Shown here: piece by piece, positions 19,766 to 30,087 of the stretch
How positions within the stretch are numbered: position 1 is the first letter of the stretch
Layout of the letters: each line of letters starts with the position of its first letter
Assembly (NCBI GenBank): GCA_030844895.1
Contig: CM061226.1
Location: forward strand, 100,291,292 to 100,355,291
Origin: Ambrosia x helenae
Lineage: Eukaryota > Streptophyta > Magnoliopsida > Asterales > Asteraceae
Direction: 5' to 3'
Length of the DNA: 64,000 nucleotides
The notes under the pieces: generated by a model
The model's input: only the letters and a program-made list of their open reading frames with translations
Told to the model about the DNA's origin: nothing
Database searches by the model: none
Translations under genes and position numbers: made by a program

Positions 19766-20088
19766 TATACAAAATGGTATAGAATATGTATGCATGGGTG
19801 CGTACATTCACAGCAAGGGAAATGGGCGGTGGTTTGGGCTTGTAGGTATTGGGCCGGATGGACTTGTGGGCCAAGGTAATTTTAATAGGTTGGGCCAAAG
19901 GGTATTGGGTTTCATAATTAAAGTCCAATGGTTATTCTAATATATTTTGGGCTAAAATGTTTTAACGGGCTTTTAATATCGAGTGGGCTCAATATATTGG
20001 ACCGATTCCATTGGGCCGGATTAGCTTAATTAATATTAGATGTTAATTAATTATAGATTATAGAATGTTTATTCTTTCGGTCGTTACA

Positions 20089-21157
20089 TTCTCCCCAACC
20101 TATAGGAATCTCGTCCTCGAGATTCGGTTCGATTTGCCTGGTTATTATTTTTAATAATTTTTATTTTATAATACTTATTATTGGATTCTCCCCAACCTAT
20201 AGAAATTGCTCCCCATTTATTTTTCTGATAATAAATTCTAAACCTTGTAAAGACGGGTTTAAAATCTTAGACGCTTAATTCTAGAGTCTCCTCTTAGTGC
20301 TTATATAAATCAAACTTATAAAACTCTAAATGGCTTTCTATTCTCGTTGGTTTCTCATATATCATTTATCTTTGGCCAATCCCTTGGCCACCTCCATTAT
20401 AGACTTTCTGGTGGTATTAAGATATCGTTATATCTTACTCCTTTTCTATTTATATACTAATTGTTCGATAAATATTAAGTTTACATGTATTATATTTCTT
20501 ATAATTATCTCTGGTTGTTTATGATAGTACTTATCATCTTGAAATATTTTATATTCCATAATAGATTGTTTTCTTAAAATTTTGTTCTATAATACGTTTT
20601 AAAATATATTCTATACTTTGATAATGAATATTCTATAGCCAAATCAAATGGCTTAATTCTTGGATTTTCTTTAAAATTTCTATTAGATAAATTTCTTTTA
20701 TTATGTATTCTGAAAATAACCATCGGACAGTCACTTATTAGATTATCGTAAGCATATACGATTATATAACTCACGATATTTTATTAATCTTCAAATTATC
20801 TTCTATAATTTATCGGCTTATGTAGAACAGTATAGATATTTCTTATTTATATAATCTATCCACTTTTTCGAGTTTAACAAATATAAACGATTATTTTCAA
20901 AATTAGCGAGTTGTAGATAATTTCAAGCTGTATCAAATATTCGGGTTGAGACTAGGCTTTGCAGAAAACTCAAATGAATAACCGTATAGAATAGGTCATT
21001 AAGAAATATCATCTTTACTTGAGTGAAATATATTTAAAGCGTAAATAATTCTCAAGTGATCTATGAAGTAGAACTCAAAACGAATGTCATTGAAGATAAT
21101 AAGTCAAAACTTATATGATGTCAAGAGAACTATCTGGGAATACTTCGTCAATGTCAT

Positions 21158-21204
<47 letters not shown>

Positions 21205-22198
21205 TACACACACTGGAAAGAGGTTTAATACGTATTCTCTATATATGGGAATGATCGTGATAAATCTTTCCATTGAAAATGGTCAGATTGTGATCGAATC
21301 GAACTGGCTTAATTAGTAATTCTTATACTAACTATCTTGCAATAAACCCGATTGATGAAGACTAAGAATAATAATTCATGATGTCGATAATAATCTATCT
21401 CAGGAGACCTGTCAGGAACATTCGGGTATATATATTGGAAAATGATCCCTATTAGGTAGGATATTTATAATATATTCGAACGATAGAGTTCTCTTATCGA
21501 TGTGAAATGATTAGAATATGACCGAAGGAAGTCAATCTATTAGTAAAATATTTGATAATCTAGAAATAAGTCATTCTTATATCGAGTAAAATATAGATAT
21601 TATGTTGACCAAATTAAAAGATCTCTCGATACTATTCTTAAGGTATTAGCAACATCTGTGCTGGAAAGTGCAAGAATTCCCTCCAACATTGGATAATGCG
21701 TCTTTTCCTTTATAGTATCATATGTCCCTACACAGAATCCTGTGGAGACGTCCAGATATACCTCTCATAAGGGTCCGGATCTCTTTTATCCTAGGGAATG
21801 CATAGAGGACATATAGTCATCTTGGATTTCCACATACTGATTTGATCGCTAGATTTTTAATCAGTTCTGTATATAGATGAATCTGATTATAAAGAGTTTC
21901 TGATTTTTGAGGTCTAGGCTGCCATGGACGTGCCCGATTTACAGAATCTCGATTTATAGACGATGGTTTATCATTACGATATATTACACCTTCAGTATAA
22001 TCAAAATTCTCTCATCACATTGTCACAAGTTTCAGGTTTCGTGACTCAATGATTAAGGATACTAAGTATGATAATCGTCCATGAGTTTTTCCAAATTTCT
22101 TTAACAAGTAGAGATGGTAGTGGTAGTACCATTGGTGTAGTACAGTTTCAGGCTTTCTCAAAATTCTACTGGGTTCTCAAGTCTTCGAACTTGATTTC
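20089..22198 (-). other. Element A internal region, 3' half, non-coding
   Basis: Begins (plus strand) with the complement of the polypurine tract, TTCTCCCCAACCTATAGG, next to the LTR. AT-rich, with no frame of note. A (TA)n run is at 21164-21200. At 21721-21812 (minus strand) there is a stretch alignable with B 43188-43290 that looks like decayed gag. Confidence 0.75.
21721..21812 (-). pseudogene. Possible decayed gag zinc-knuckle relic (element A)
   Basis: On the minus strand it reads TGTCCTCTATGC, then AAAGAGATCCGGACCC, AGAGGTATATCTGGACG and TAGGGACATA. It is shared with element B. A Cys-x2-Cys start followed by Ser-Gly-Pro, Arg-Gly-Ile-Ser-Gly and Gly-His resembles the end of Ty3-type gags, but stops and lost Cys codons make it non-functional. 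Tentative. Confidence 0.35.
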
Positions 22199-22607
22199 TG
22201 TTGGGTCTGCTGACCTGGAGAAGAACAGATGATTGGAAAGCCAAAATATGCTATCTATTTGATCCTTGAATAAACAGTCCTTACAACTTGCTTCTCCCAA
22301 AAGACTGCTGACCCTAACTACTGTTCTATCCAAACAACTGCTCAACAACTGCTGATACAAAGAACTGCTAAGGAAACAACTGATGAAGAACAACTGCTGA
22401 CCAAAGGTCTGATGAAGAGCAACAGCTGATACAAGTACTGAAGACCAAAGCACTGCTGGAACCAACAGCACTTAGGCTCCAGCAGTGGATGCAAGACCAT
22501 CAGAGTTTATCTTTAAACAGCTGTTTACTATCAGTGCTTTCAATGTAACAGTAGTTTGTATAGCAGATGTTTAAGTTTGTTATTCTGTTAGAGGTCACTG
22601 TCTTAGG

Positions 22608-22615
22608 TGACGTCA
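22608..22615 (+). promoter_or_regulatory. TGACGTCA bZIP-type site in Copia-2 LTR
   Basis: Palindromic TGACGTCA, 29 bp upstream of the TATA box. TGACG-core sites are bound by plant TGA/bZIP factors. A role in stress-linked transcription is inferred from position only. Also present in the 3' LTR at 34440-34447. Confidence 0.5.
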
Positions 22616-22644
22616 GCCTAGGTCATCAGTGGTTTGAGTCAGTC

Positions 22645-22652
22645 TATAAATA
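22645..22652 (+). promoter_or_regulatory. TATA box of Copia-2 LTR
   Basis: TATAAATA in AGTCTATAAATAGAAC, about 250 bp before the LTR end. Same placement relative to the LTR end region as in Copia-1. Confidence 0.75.
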
Positions 22653-22906
22653 GAACAGTGCATGTACTGTTCTATTGCATCACACACAAAACATTCTCTC
22701 TGACAAACAACTGTGTGATCAGGCTGAGGGGGAGTAACTTGTACGATTGTAATCTTTGAATTAATGAAAGCATTCGATCGAAAAACATTTACTCTCTTGT
22801 TTTGATTTACAGTTTATTATTCCGCTGCACTTTCATTCTATTTTCACTCCATTATTATCATCATTTAGTTAAACAATCAAAACAAACAAACTCAGATCCT
22901 AACAAT

Positions 22907-22918
22907 TGGTATCAGAGC
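22907..22918 (+). other. Copia-2 primer-binding site (initiator Met tRNA)
   Basis: TGGTATCAGAGC two bases after the 5' LTR, as in Copia-1. Confidence 0.9.
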
Positions 22919-23066
22919 TTGGTCAATTAAATTCGATCTAACAAATCAATTTAATAATCAGCTCACAATTATTGATATCGTTTGTCAGTTTGATTGAAAA
23001 CAGAGTAATAGTTTAATTTCGTTTCAACCGTTGTTAAACAGACTTTGTTTTTTGAAAAATCAGAGA

Positions 23067-26000
23067 ATGGCTTCTATCAATCACGATCCACACAACACTG
23101 GCACGAACAACAAGCCACCGATGCTTGTCAGATCTGAATACAATATCTGGCAACGTCGGATGAGCCATGTTCTAGCTCAACAAAACACTGGGTGTTGGAA
23201 GTCGGTTATCTTCGGACCACATGTTCCGACTGTGCCGAGTACTGAAGATCCCAAAGTGTTTGAGCCAAAGAAACTTGAAAACTACTCCGACCAGGATTTT
23301 CAGAAAATTGAGCTAGATGCTAAGGCCTTCAGTATTGTGGCCATGGCTCTACCCAATGATATATATGCTGGGTTGTTACACTGTAACAGTGCAAAGGAGT
23401 TGTGGGATGCACTGAAAGAGCAGTTTGGTGGGACAGAGGAGGTTATTGAAAACAACCGTGAAATACTTAACCAACAATATGAAACATTCAGTCATGTCAA
23501 AGGAGAGTCATTAACTCAACAGTTTGAGAGATTTAACTGCTTAATTAGTGAACTAAAATTGGTTGGTCTTACTTACCCTCATTCAACTTTGAACCATAGG
23601 TTTTTAAGATCATTACCAGACAAATGGGACACTATTGCTATTGTTACGAGAAACTCAATAGGATTTAAAGACCTATCACTGACCCAGCTTCATGGTAAGC
23701 TCTTGACCTATGAAAGAGAGCTTAACCAGAAAAAGAAGCTCCAGGACTCTGGAAAAGTGTCTGATGACTATGTGTTTGGAAATACAGCACTTTTGGGTCA
23801 TGATGAGGTGCCTGGAAACACAAAGGATCAGAGTTATGATCATTTCATTGACATAACTTCAGGTTTTAACTCAGGTTTTAACTCTGATTCTTATTCACCA
23901 AACTATGCTTTCACAGCAAGTGGTGGTGATATACAGGCATCTGACAACATATCCTTTGAGTATGATGACCTGAAATACTTTGACCCTGATGATTTGGAAG
24001 AAATGGACATTATGCACCAATTGGCCCTTCTCAGTGTAAGAACTAATAATTTTTACAAGAAAACAGGGAGAAGGTTTCCAGGGTTGACTGGCAGATCTAA
24101 GGTGGGGTTGGATAAATCAAAGATCAAGTGTTATAAATGTCATAGGTTTGGTCATTTTGCTAGGGAATGTAGGGGTCAACATGGTACACCTATGATAACC
24201 TATCCAAATCAAAGACCACAGACCAACACTTTTCAGAATTCCTATAATACCCCTGGACCAAATGTGCAAAACACTGCTCATTTTGCACAGTCCTCAAACA
24301 CTGTTCCTGTCCAGTATGTCCAAACCACTGTTCCTCAGATTCATTATGTGCAAACACCTGTTGCTCAACCACCTGTACAAACGACTGCTGCTCCATCCTC
24401 TGCTCCTGCAGAGACCAGTCAACAAAGCTTCTTTACACAAGGCTTTGTTGATTGGAGCAGTCTACCTGATGAGCTAACAGATGAGAATTTTGCACTGGTT
24501 GCCAAAGCTGATAATGAACCAGAAAATTTTTGTTTCATGGCTGTGGTTGATGAAATTGAATCTGAGGAAGTGGTAACTGAATCTGATGTTGTGACTGATG
24601 ATATTGTTAGTGAAGTTGTTGCAGGTGAAAAACCTGAAGAAGAGGTTGTGAATCTCTCAGATCCCTGGGGTGCATCTGATGAATGTGAGTGCAAGTGTGA
24701 TTGTGCATTGATGGCTGCTGCTAAGGTATCTCCTCAGATTCTTAAAGAGTTGTGTTCTGACAAATGTGTAATAGCATTTGCTAACATTAAAGAGGTGAAT
24801 GAAAACCTTAGAAAGAAAATTTTGGATGATGAAGTTAAATTTGAAAAACTCACAAAAGATTTGAAAACAAGTTTAACTGCAAAAGAATCTGAAATTAGCA
24901 GTCTAAAACATGAAGCAACTATTACCAAAGACCAGCTCCAAACTATGATAACAAAATATCAAAGTTGTAAAAGTGAGCTTGAGTCCACCCAAGTTGAATG
25001 TAAAAAATGGGTGGAATCATGTAGAGGTTTTGAGATGCTACTCAACAAACAAACCAAAAGTCATGTGAAGTTTGGCTTTGGTTTTGCAACCACTGCTCCA
25101 GCTTTTGAAAACACTGACACAAAGAGTCAAAAGTCTGTTGAGATAGTACCAACAAACCTGCAGGGTCAAGAGATTAAAATCACTGAACCAAATGGTAAGA
25201 AAATTGTTCTTGAAAAACCAGAAGGTTCCTCATCTTTTGCTGAACTTGAAAAGTATGAATTTAAACCTACTTGGTCTGATGAGTGTGATACTCTTGAGAA
25301 TTATAAACCTGTTGATTTTAAAACTCCTGAGGGAAAAACAGCTCCTCAGGCAAGGGTCATTCCCTTGGCAAAAGTCATTCCCCTGAAAGATTCTCCAGCA
25401 GATGCTCAAACATCTGCTGAAAAGAAGTCTGAAAAGGGGAAGAAGAAAGAAAAGACTGTTAACTTGTTTTGTGATTTCTGTGAAAAGAAGAATCATGTCA
25501 CCAAAAACTGTTTTCTTCTAAAAGCATATGACATCAACAAAGGAACAAGTGAATGTGATTCAAAAGCCACATGCTCAATATGTGGGAAAAAGAATCATAA
25601 GACTAAAGAGTGCTTGTATCTCAAAAATTTTGATGTAAAAATACAAGAATACAAAGCAAAAACTCTTGCAAACCCTGTGGTTAGTACTCCAAAAGGAAAG
25701 CCCAAACAGACCTTCACACCTGCCCAAACATCTGTTACAAAAAGGCTTGAAACATCTGCTTCTAGAGATGTCCAAGTAACAGATGCTCCACCCACAAGCA
25801 AATACCCAAGAGGTTATGGTCAACCTCCATGTCACAGTCTGCCACATGTTTATGAGGAGCCAAAAAGACCCTCTAAACCAAGAGTGAACAGAAATCCATA
25901 TGGGTATTATCATCTGTCAGGAAGTGATCAAACAACTGCTGCCCCAAGTGCTGACATACAAGCACTGGCAAATGGTCAGCAGCAGTTGTTGACCTTAATT

Positions 26001-26102
26001 CAAAAATTGGTCCAAACCACTGATCACCTTCCAAAACTTGAGTCTGAAAGGTCTGAGGACCCATCCAAAGCCAATCTGGCTTTGGACACTCACCAAAACT
26101 AA
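23067..26102 (+). CDS. Copia-2 Gag (1011 aa)
   Basis: Capsid/nucleocapsid protein. ATG 23067 (MASINHDPHNTGTNNKPPM) is chosen by alignment to Copia-1 Gag; the frame is open from 23031 but only with a TTG. The Copia-type gag domain occupies about residues 25-220 (ELWDALKEQFGG, FLRSLPDKWDT). There are three CCHC knuckles, one more than Copia-1: CYKCHRFGHFAREC at about 355, CDFCEKKNHVTKNC at about 802 and CSICGKKNHKTKEC at about 836. Between them lie a Gln/Pro/Thr linker, an acidic stretch (EEVVTESDVVTDDIVSEV), a Cys-rich CECKCDC and a probable coiled coil at about 580-660. It ends at TAA 26100-26102, in the same frame as the following pol. Confidence 0.94.
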   Translation: MASINHDPHNTGTNNKPPMLVRSEYNIWQRRMSHVLAQQNTGCWKSVIFGPHVPTVPSTEDPKVFEPKKLENYSDQDFQKIELDAKAFSIVAMALPNDIYAGLLHCNSAKELWDALKEQFGGTEEVIENNREILNQQYETFSHVKGESLTQQFERFNCLISELKLVGLTYPHSTLNHRFLRSLPDKWDTIAIVTRNSIGFKDLSLTQLHGKLLTYERELNQKKKLQDSGKVSDDYVFGNTALLGHDEVPGNTKDQSYDHFIDITSGFNSGFNSDSYSPNYAFTASGGDIQASDNISFEYDDLKYFDPDDLEEMDIMHQLALLSVRTNNFYKKTGRRFPGLTGRSKVGLDKSKIKCYKCHRFGHFARECRGQHGTPMITYPNQRPQTNTFQNSYNTPGPNVQNTAHFAQSSNTVPVQYVQTTVPQIHYVQTPVAQPPVQTTAAPSSAPAETSQQSFFTQGFVDWSSLPDELTDENFALVAKADNEPENFCFMAVVDEIESEEVVTESDVVTDDIVSEVVAGEKPEEEVVNLSDPWGASDECECKCDCALMAAAKVSPQILKELCSDKCVIAFANIKEVNENLRKKILDDEVKFEKLTKDLKTSLTAKESEISSLKHEATITKDQLQTMITKYQSCKSELESTQVECKKWVESCRGFEMLLNKQTKSHVKFGFGFATTAPAFENTDTKSQKSVEIVPTNLQGQEIKITEPNGKKIVLEKPEGSSSFAELEKYEFKPTWSDECDTLENYKPVDFKTPEGKTAPQARVIPLAKVIPLKDSPADAQTSAEKKSEKGKKKEKTVNLFCDFCEKKNHVTKNCFLLKAYDINKGTSECDSKATCSICGKKNHKTKECLYLKNFDVKIQEYKAKTLANPVVSTPKGKPKQTFTPAQTSVTKRLETSASRDVQVTDAPPTSKYPRGYGQPPCHSLPHVYEEPKRPSKPRVNRNPYGYYHLSGSDQTTAAPSADIQALANGQQQLLTLIQKLVQTTDHLPKLESERSEDPSKANLALDTHQN

Positions 26103-26114
26103 TCATTTACTGAT

Positions 26115-29100
26115 GTGCAGGGAGCTTCTGCTTGTTTAGATAGTCTTTGGTATGTAGATAGTGGAGGTTCCAGGCACATGACAGGATGTAGAGCCCTACT
26201 TCTGGACTTCTTGGCTCATGGAGGGGGTGATATATCCTTTGGTAATGATTCTAAAGGTAAGGTGTTGGGTTCAGGGACTGTACAGGCAGGAAAACTCAAG
26301 TTTGAAAATGTCAATCTTATTGATAATCTCAAGTTTAATCTTCTGAGTGTTTCACAAATGAGTGACAAAGGTTATGGCTCATTTTTCACAAAGAAAACTT
26401 GTAAGATTATTGGGCCAGAAGTGGTGAAAAAGATTGATACCATTATTGCTGAGAGCAAAGCACAGCTTGTTGCTCATAGAAGTGGCAATGTGTATGTTGT
26501 TGATATGTTAAAGGACAATCCTATGGCAAATGTCTGTCTGTTTTCTGCTGCCTCCACTAAGGAGACAGAATTGTGGCATAGGAGACTGGGTCATACCAAC
26601 CTTAATACTATCAACACACTCTCAAAACAAAGCCTTGTCAGAGGTCTACCATCAAAAGAATTTAAATGTGATGAGCATTGTGTTTCTTGCTTAAAAGGGA
26701 AACAACATAAAAGCTCTTACAAATCCATTGATGAGTCCAAAACTAGTCAGTGCTTACAACTGTTGCATATGGACTTGTTTGGCCCTGTTAAAATCATGAG
26801 TCTAAGAAGAAAAAGATTTTGTCTTGTCATAGTTGATGATTTTTCTAGGTTTACATGGACTTACTTTTTACACTCTAAAGATGAGACTGCAGGTATATTG
26901 AAGGACTTTGTCACCAAGGTTGAAAAGCAGTATGACTTGCCAGTAAAAGTCTTCAGGAGTGACAATGGAACAGAGTTTAAAAATAAGGAGTTAGATGACT
27001 TCTGTGTGTCAAAAGGGATTGTGAGGCAGTTCAGCATCCCAAGAACACCAGAACAAAATGGGGTAGTTGAGAGGAAAAATAGAACTCTTATAGAAGCTGC
27101 AAGAACCATGCTAGCAGACTCTGGTTTGCCACTGTCCTTTTGGGCAGAAGCTGTAAACACTGCTTGCTATGTTCAAAACAGAGTTTTGATCAACCCCAGA
27201 CATCAAAAAACTGCTTATGAAATTTTGTTCAAAATCAAACCATTAATCTCATTCTTCAAAATCTTTGGCTGCCCATGTTTCATTTTAAATCTTAAAGATT
27301 CCATTTCAAAATTTGCAGCCAAAGTAGACTGTGGTTATTTTCTGGGATATTCTTCTACTGCTAAGGCCTACAAAGTGTTTAACACAAGGACTAAAACAAT
27401 AGAAGAAACCTTGAATGTTAAGTTCAATGAACTTTCATCTCTGAAAATCCCTGCAAACCCTGCTGAATTATTTGATTTAGATAAATTCAAATTTGAAGAT
27501 ATCACTGTTAAGACTAACAATGCAGGTATTCCACAGTCTCCACAGCAAGATTACAGAACAGATGTTGTGATTCCCAGTCACTACAAAGTCTATTCTGCAT
27601 CAGAGAAAGCAGCTGTTCAAAACAATTGTCAAAACTCTGCCACAGCTGTGTCAACCACTGTTGGCCAGTCCTATCCTCAAACCTCTGCTTCACCCCTCAC
27701 TACCACTGACCTATCATCTGTTGACAAAAGTCAATCATCTGTTGACAAAAGTCAGTCAAGTTTCACACCACTTGGACCCATTCCTCCATTACCATTTCAA
27801 ACATCTGATGGCACTACAGAAGTACCAACAGATGTTACACCAACAGAGTCACCAAACCTCTGTCCATCACCTCAAAATGCCATTGTTCCATATCAAGGAG
27901 ATCTTATTTACTTAAGAGCTCATCCACCAGACCAGATCATTGGCAACATCAGAGAGGGTGTGCTCACAAGAAGCCAATCTTCAAATATCTGTCTTTTTGC
28001 AGGTTTCTTATCCTTCACACAACCTGTCAAGTACCAAGAGGCACTGAAAGACAACAGTTGGGTAGAAGCCATGCAAGAAGAACTCCTTCAGTTCAAAAGA
28101 CAACAAGTATGGGAGCTTGTACCACTTCCTAAGGATGTTTGTCCTATAGGAACAAAGTGGGTCTTCAAAAACAAGACTGATGAAAGGGGTATTGTTGTCA
28201 AGAATAAAGCCAGGCTTGTGGTTCAAGGCTTCAGACAAGAAGAAGGAATAGATTATGATGAGACCTTTGCTCCTGTAGCTAGACTAGAGGCCATCAGACT
28301 CTTTCTAGCCTTTGCTGTCAACCACAATATAAAGGTGTATCAGATGGACATCAAATGTGCTTTCCTTTATGGCAAAATTCAGGAGGAGGTCCATGTATGT
28401 CAGCCACCTGGTTTTGAAGACACATTCCATCCTGACTATGTCTACAAGCTCAACAAAGCTTTGTATGGACTCAAACAAGCACCAAGGGCCTGGTATGAAA
28501 CTCTTTCCACATTTCTCTTATCCATTGGCTTCACAAGAGGTAAAATTGACAAAACTTTATTTCTTAAATGGAAAGGGAAACACTTAATGATTGTTCAAAT
28601 ATATGTGGATGACATCATCTTTGGATCCACATGTAACCAAATGTGTGAAGAGTTCAGAAAACTCATGACAGCAGAGTTTGAGATGAGTGCCATGGGTGAG
28701 CTTCAGTGTTTCCTTGGTCTTCAAGTGAAACAACTGCAAAATGGCACATTCATTCACCAAAACAAATATGTAAAGAATTTATTAACCAGATTTGAGATGA
28801 ATGATTGTAAGCCATGTAGCACACCCATGAGTACAGTCAAGCTGCTCACTATTGATGACAAGGATGAACTGGTTGATCAAACACATTATAGATGTATGAT
28901 TGGGTCTTTATTGTACCTAACTGCATCTAGGCCAGACATTATGTTTGCTACCTGTGTCTGTGCCAGATCCCAGGCTTCACCCAGAAAGTCAAACCTTATT
29001 GCTGTGAAAAGGATATTCAGATACCTCAAAGGTGCTCCCACACTTGGTATCTGGTATCCTGCTAATGGAAACATTGAGCTTTCAGGTTTTTCAGATAGTG

Positions 29101-29546
29101 ACTTTGCTGGCTGTCACACCACAAGAAAATCCACTTCAGGAGGGTGCCAATTTCTAGGGAATGCCTTAGTTTCATGGCAAAGCAAAAAGCAGGCAGCTGT
29201 TTCAACTTCAACAGCTGAAGCTGAATACATTGCTGCTGCAAGCTGTACAGCCCAACTGATGTGGCTTCAAAATCAACTACTGGATTTTGGGATAACTGCA
29301 CTTAGGACTCCACTCATGTTGGACAGCCAAGCTGCTGAAAATATCATCAAGAATCCAGTCTCTCATTCCACTACCAAGCACATTGACATAAGACATCATT
29401 TTGTCAGGGACAGCTATGAAAAAGGTTTGATTTCTTTACACCATGTTCCAACAGAGGATCAGTTGGCAGATGTGTTAACAAAAGCATTAGACACATCTAC
29501 CTTTACAAATCTGATTTCCAGAATTGGCATGTTAAACATGGATTAA
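26115..29546 (+). CDS. Copia-2 Pol: protease, integrase, RT, RNase H
   Basis: Full Copia-type polyprotein, 1143 codons from GTG 26115. Protease DSGG is at about residue 15. The integrase HHCC region (LWHRRLGHTN ... HCVSCLKGKQ) is at about 150-195, and the D,D35E core includes RSDNGTEFKNK and NGVVERKNRT. RT has YQMDIKCAFLYGK and catalytic YVDD near 830; RNase H has DSDFAGC and TAEAEYIAAAS. It ends in DTSTFTNLISRIGMLNMD. It follows the Gag stop in the same frame with four sense codons between, and no ATG precedes the protease. Stop read-through or use of the AG in GATGTGCAG as a splice acceptor are possible routes. Confidence 0.95.
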   Translation: MQGASACLDSLWYVDSGGSRHMTGCRALLLDFLAHGGGDISFGNDSKGKVLGSGTVQAGKLKFENVNLIDNLKFNLLSVSQMSDKGYGSFFTKKTCKIIGPEVVKKIDTIIAESKAQLVAHRSGNVYVVDMLKDNPMANVCLFSAASTKETELWHRRLGHTNLNTINTLSKQSLVRGLPSKEFKCDEHCVSCLKGKQHKSSYKSIDESKTSQCLQLLHMDLFGPVKIMSLRRKRFCLVIVDDFSRFTWTYFLHSKDETAGILKDFVTKVEKQYDLPVKVFRSDNGTEFKNKELDDFCVSKGIVRQFSIPRTPEQNGVVERKNRTLIEAARTMLADSGLPLSFWAEAVNTACYVQNRVLINPRHQKTAYEILFKIKPLISFFKIFGCPCFILNLKDSISKFAAKVDCGYFLGYSSTAKAYKVFNTRTKTIEETLNVKFNELSSLKIPANPAELFDLDKFKFEDITVKTNNAGIPQSPQQDYRTDVVIPSHYKVYSASEKAAVQNNCQNSATAVSTTVGQSYPQTSASPLTTTDLSSVDKSQSSVDKSQSSFTPLGPIPPLPFQTSDGTTEVPTDVTPTESPNLCPSPQNAIVPYQGDLIYLRAHPPDQIIGNIREGVLTRSQSSNICLFAGFLSFTQPVKYQEALKDNSWVEAMQEELLQFKRQQVWELVPLPKDVCPIGTKWVFKNKTDERGIVVKNKARLVVQGFRQEEGIDYDETFAPVARLEAIRLFLAFAVNHNIKVYQMDIKCAFLYGKIQEEVHVCQPPGFEDTFHPDYVYKLNKALYGLKQAPRAWYETLSTFLLSIGFTRGKIDKTLFLKWKGKHLMIVQIYVDDIIFGSTCNQMCEEFRKLMTAEFEMSAMGELQCFLGLQVKQLQNGTFIHQNKYVKNLLTRFEMNDCKPCSTPMSTVKLLTIDDKDELVDQTHYRCMIGSLLYLTASRPDIMFATCVCARSQASPRKSNLIAVKRIFRYLKGAPTLGIWYPANGNIELSGFSDSDFAGCHTTRKSTSGGCQFLGNALVSWQSKKQAAVSTSTAEAEYIAAASCTAQLMWLQNQLLDFGITALRTPLMLDSQAAENIIKNPVSHSTTKHIDIRHHFVRDSYEKGLISLHHVPTEDQLADVLTKALDTSTFTNLISRIGMLNMD

Positions 29547-30087
29547 CCAAATAAATTTTTTTTAAAAATAAAATTGTTCAGAAATTAAATATTTTCTTAA
29601 AATTGCTGTTTGGTTGAAAAATCTGTTTATAACATCTGATCAGATAAAACAACCACTGTTTCATTCATTTCCACTGTTGGTTGAAAAGTCTGTTTCCAAA
29701 ACATCTGATCAGATAAAACAACTGTTAGTTGAAAAATCTGTTTCAGAACATCTGTTCAGATAAAACAACTGTCCACATATATATATATATACTATATTAA
29801 AAAAAAAAAAAAAAAACCCCAACGGTTGGATCCATCAGCTGTTTGTATCAGTTGTTTACCAAAACAGCTGTTCTCCACCAGATGTTACATCCATCAGATG
29901 ATTGCCACGTCTGCTCATATAAGCAGATGTTTGGCCACATCAGCGGTTTCATTGAGCCTATAAAAACCCTGTTTTACCACAACAGATGTTACACTGTCTC
30001 ATTGTATTCAAAATACTGTAAACCGCCTTCTTCACTCTCAAACCCTTCATCAATCTTCAATCATTTTCACCTTCAAAATCCATTACA
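29547..30087 (+). other. Copia-2 spacer between pol and ORF3
   Basis: Non-coding. It holds three imperfect copies of a block with GAAAAATCTGTTT, ACATCTGATCAGATAAAACAAC (about 29615-29770), then a short TA run and an A tract at about 29800. Many ACATCTG / CAGATGTT words occur in both orientations. Confidence 0.75.

Larger units (their letters stand above)
13958..20088 (-). repeat. Element A 3' LTR (left), split by solo LTR C
   Basis: Starts TGTAACGACCC and ends GGTCGTTACA on the plus strand. Removing C (14896-18624) and its extra TSD leaves about 2.4 kb, matching the other A LTR at 36727-50405 without B. It contains a predicted intron (14126-14565) and a (CT)n tract. Confidence 0.93.
22199..22904 (+). 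repeat. Copia-2 5' LTR
   Basis: 706 bp, TGTTGGGTCTGC...ATCCTAACA. It carries TGACGTCA (22608-22615), a TATA box (22645-22652) and an internal GAGGGGGAG (about 22736). It is rich in CTGCTGA / CATCAG / CAGCAG words. Confidence 0.97.

Noticed and set aside
19497..19928. Minus-strand frame with a long Arg-Glu run
   Set aside because: Produced by the (CT)n microsatellite in the A LTR; the shorter copy at 49906-50245 breaks the frame.
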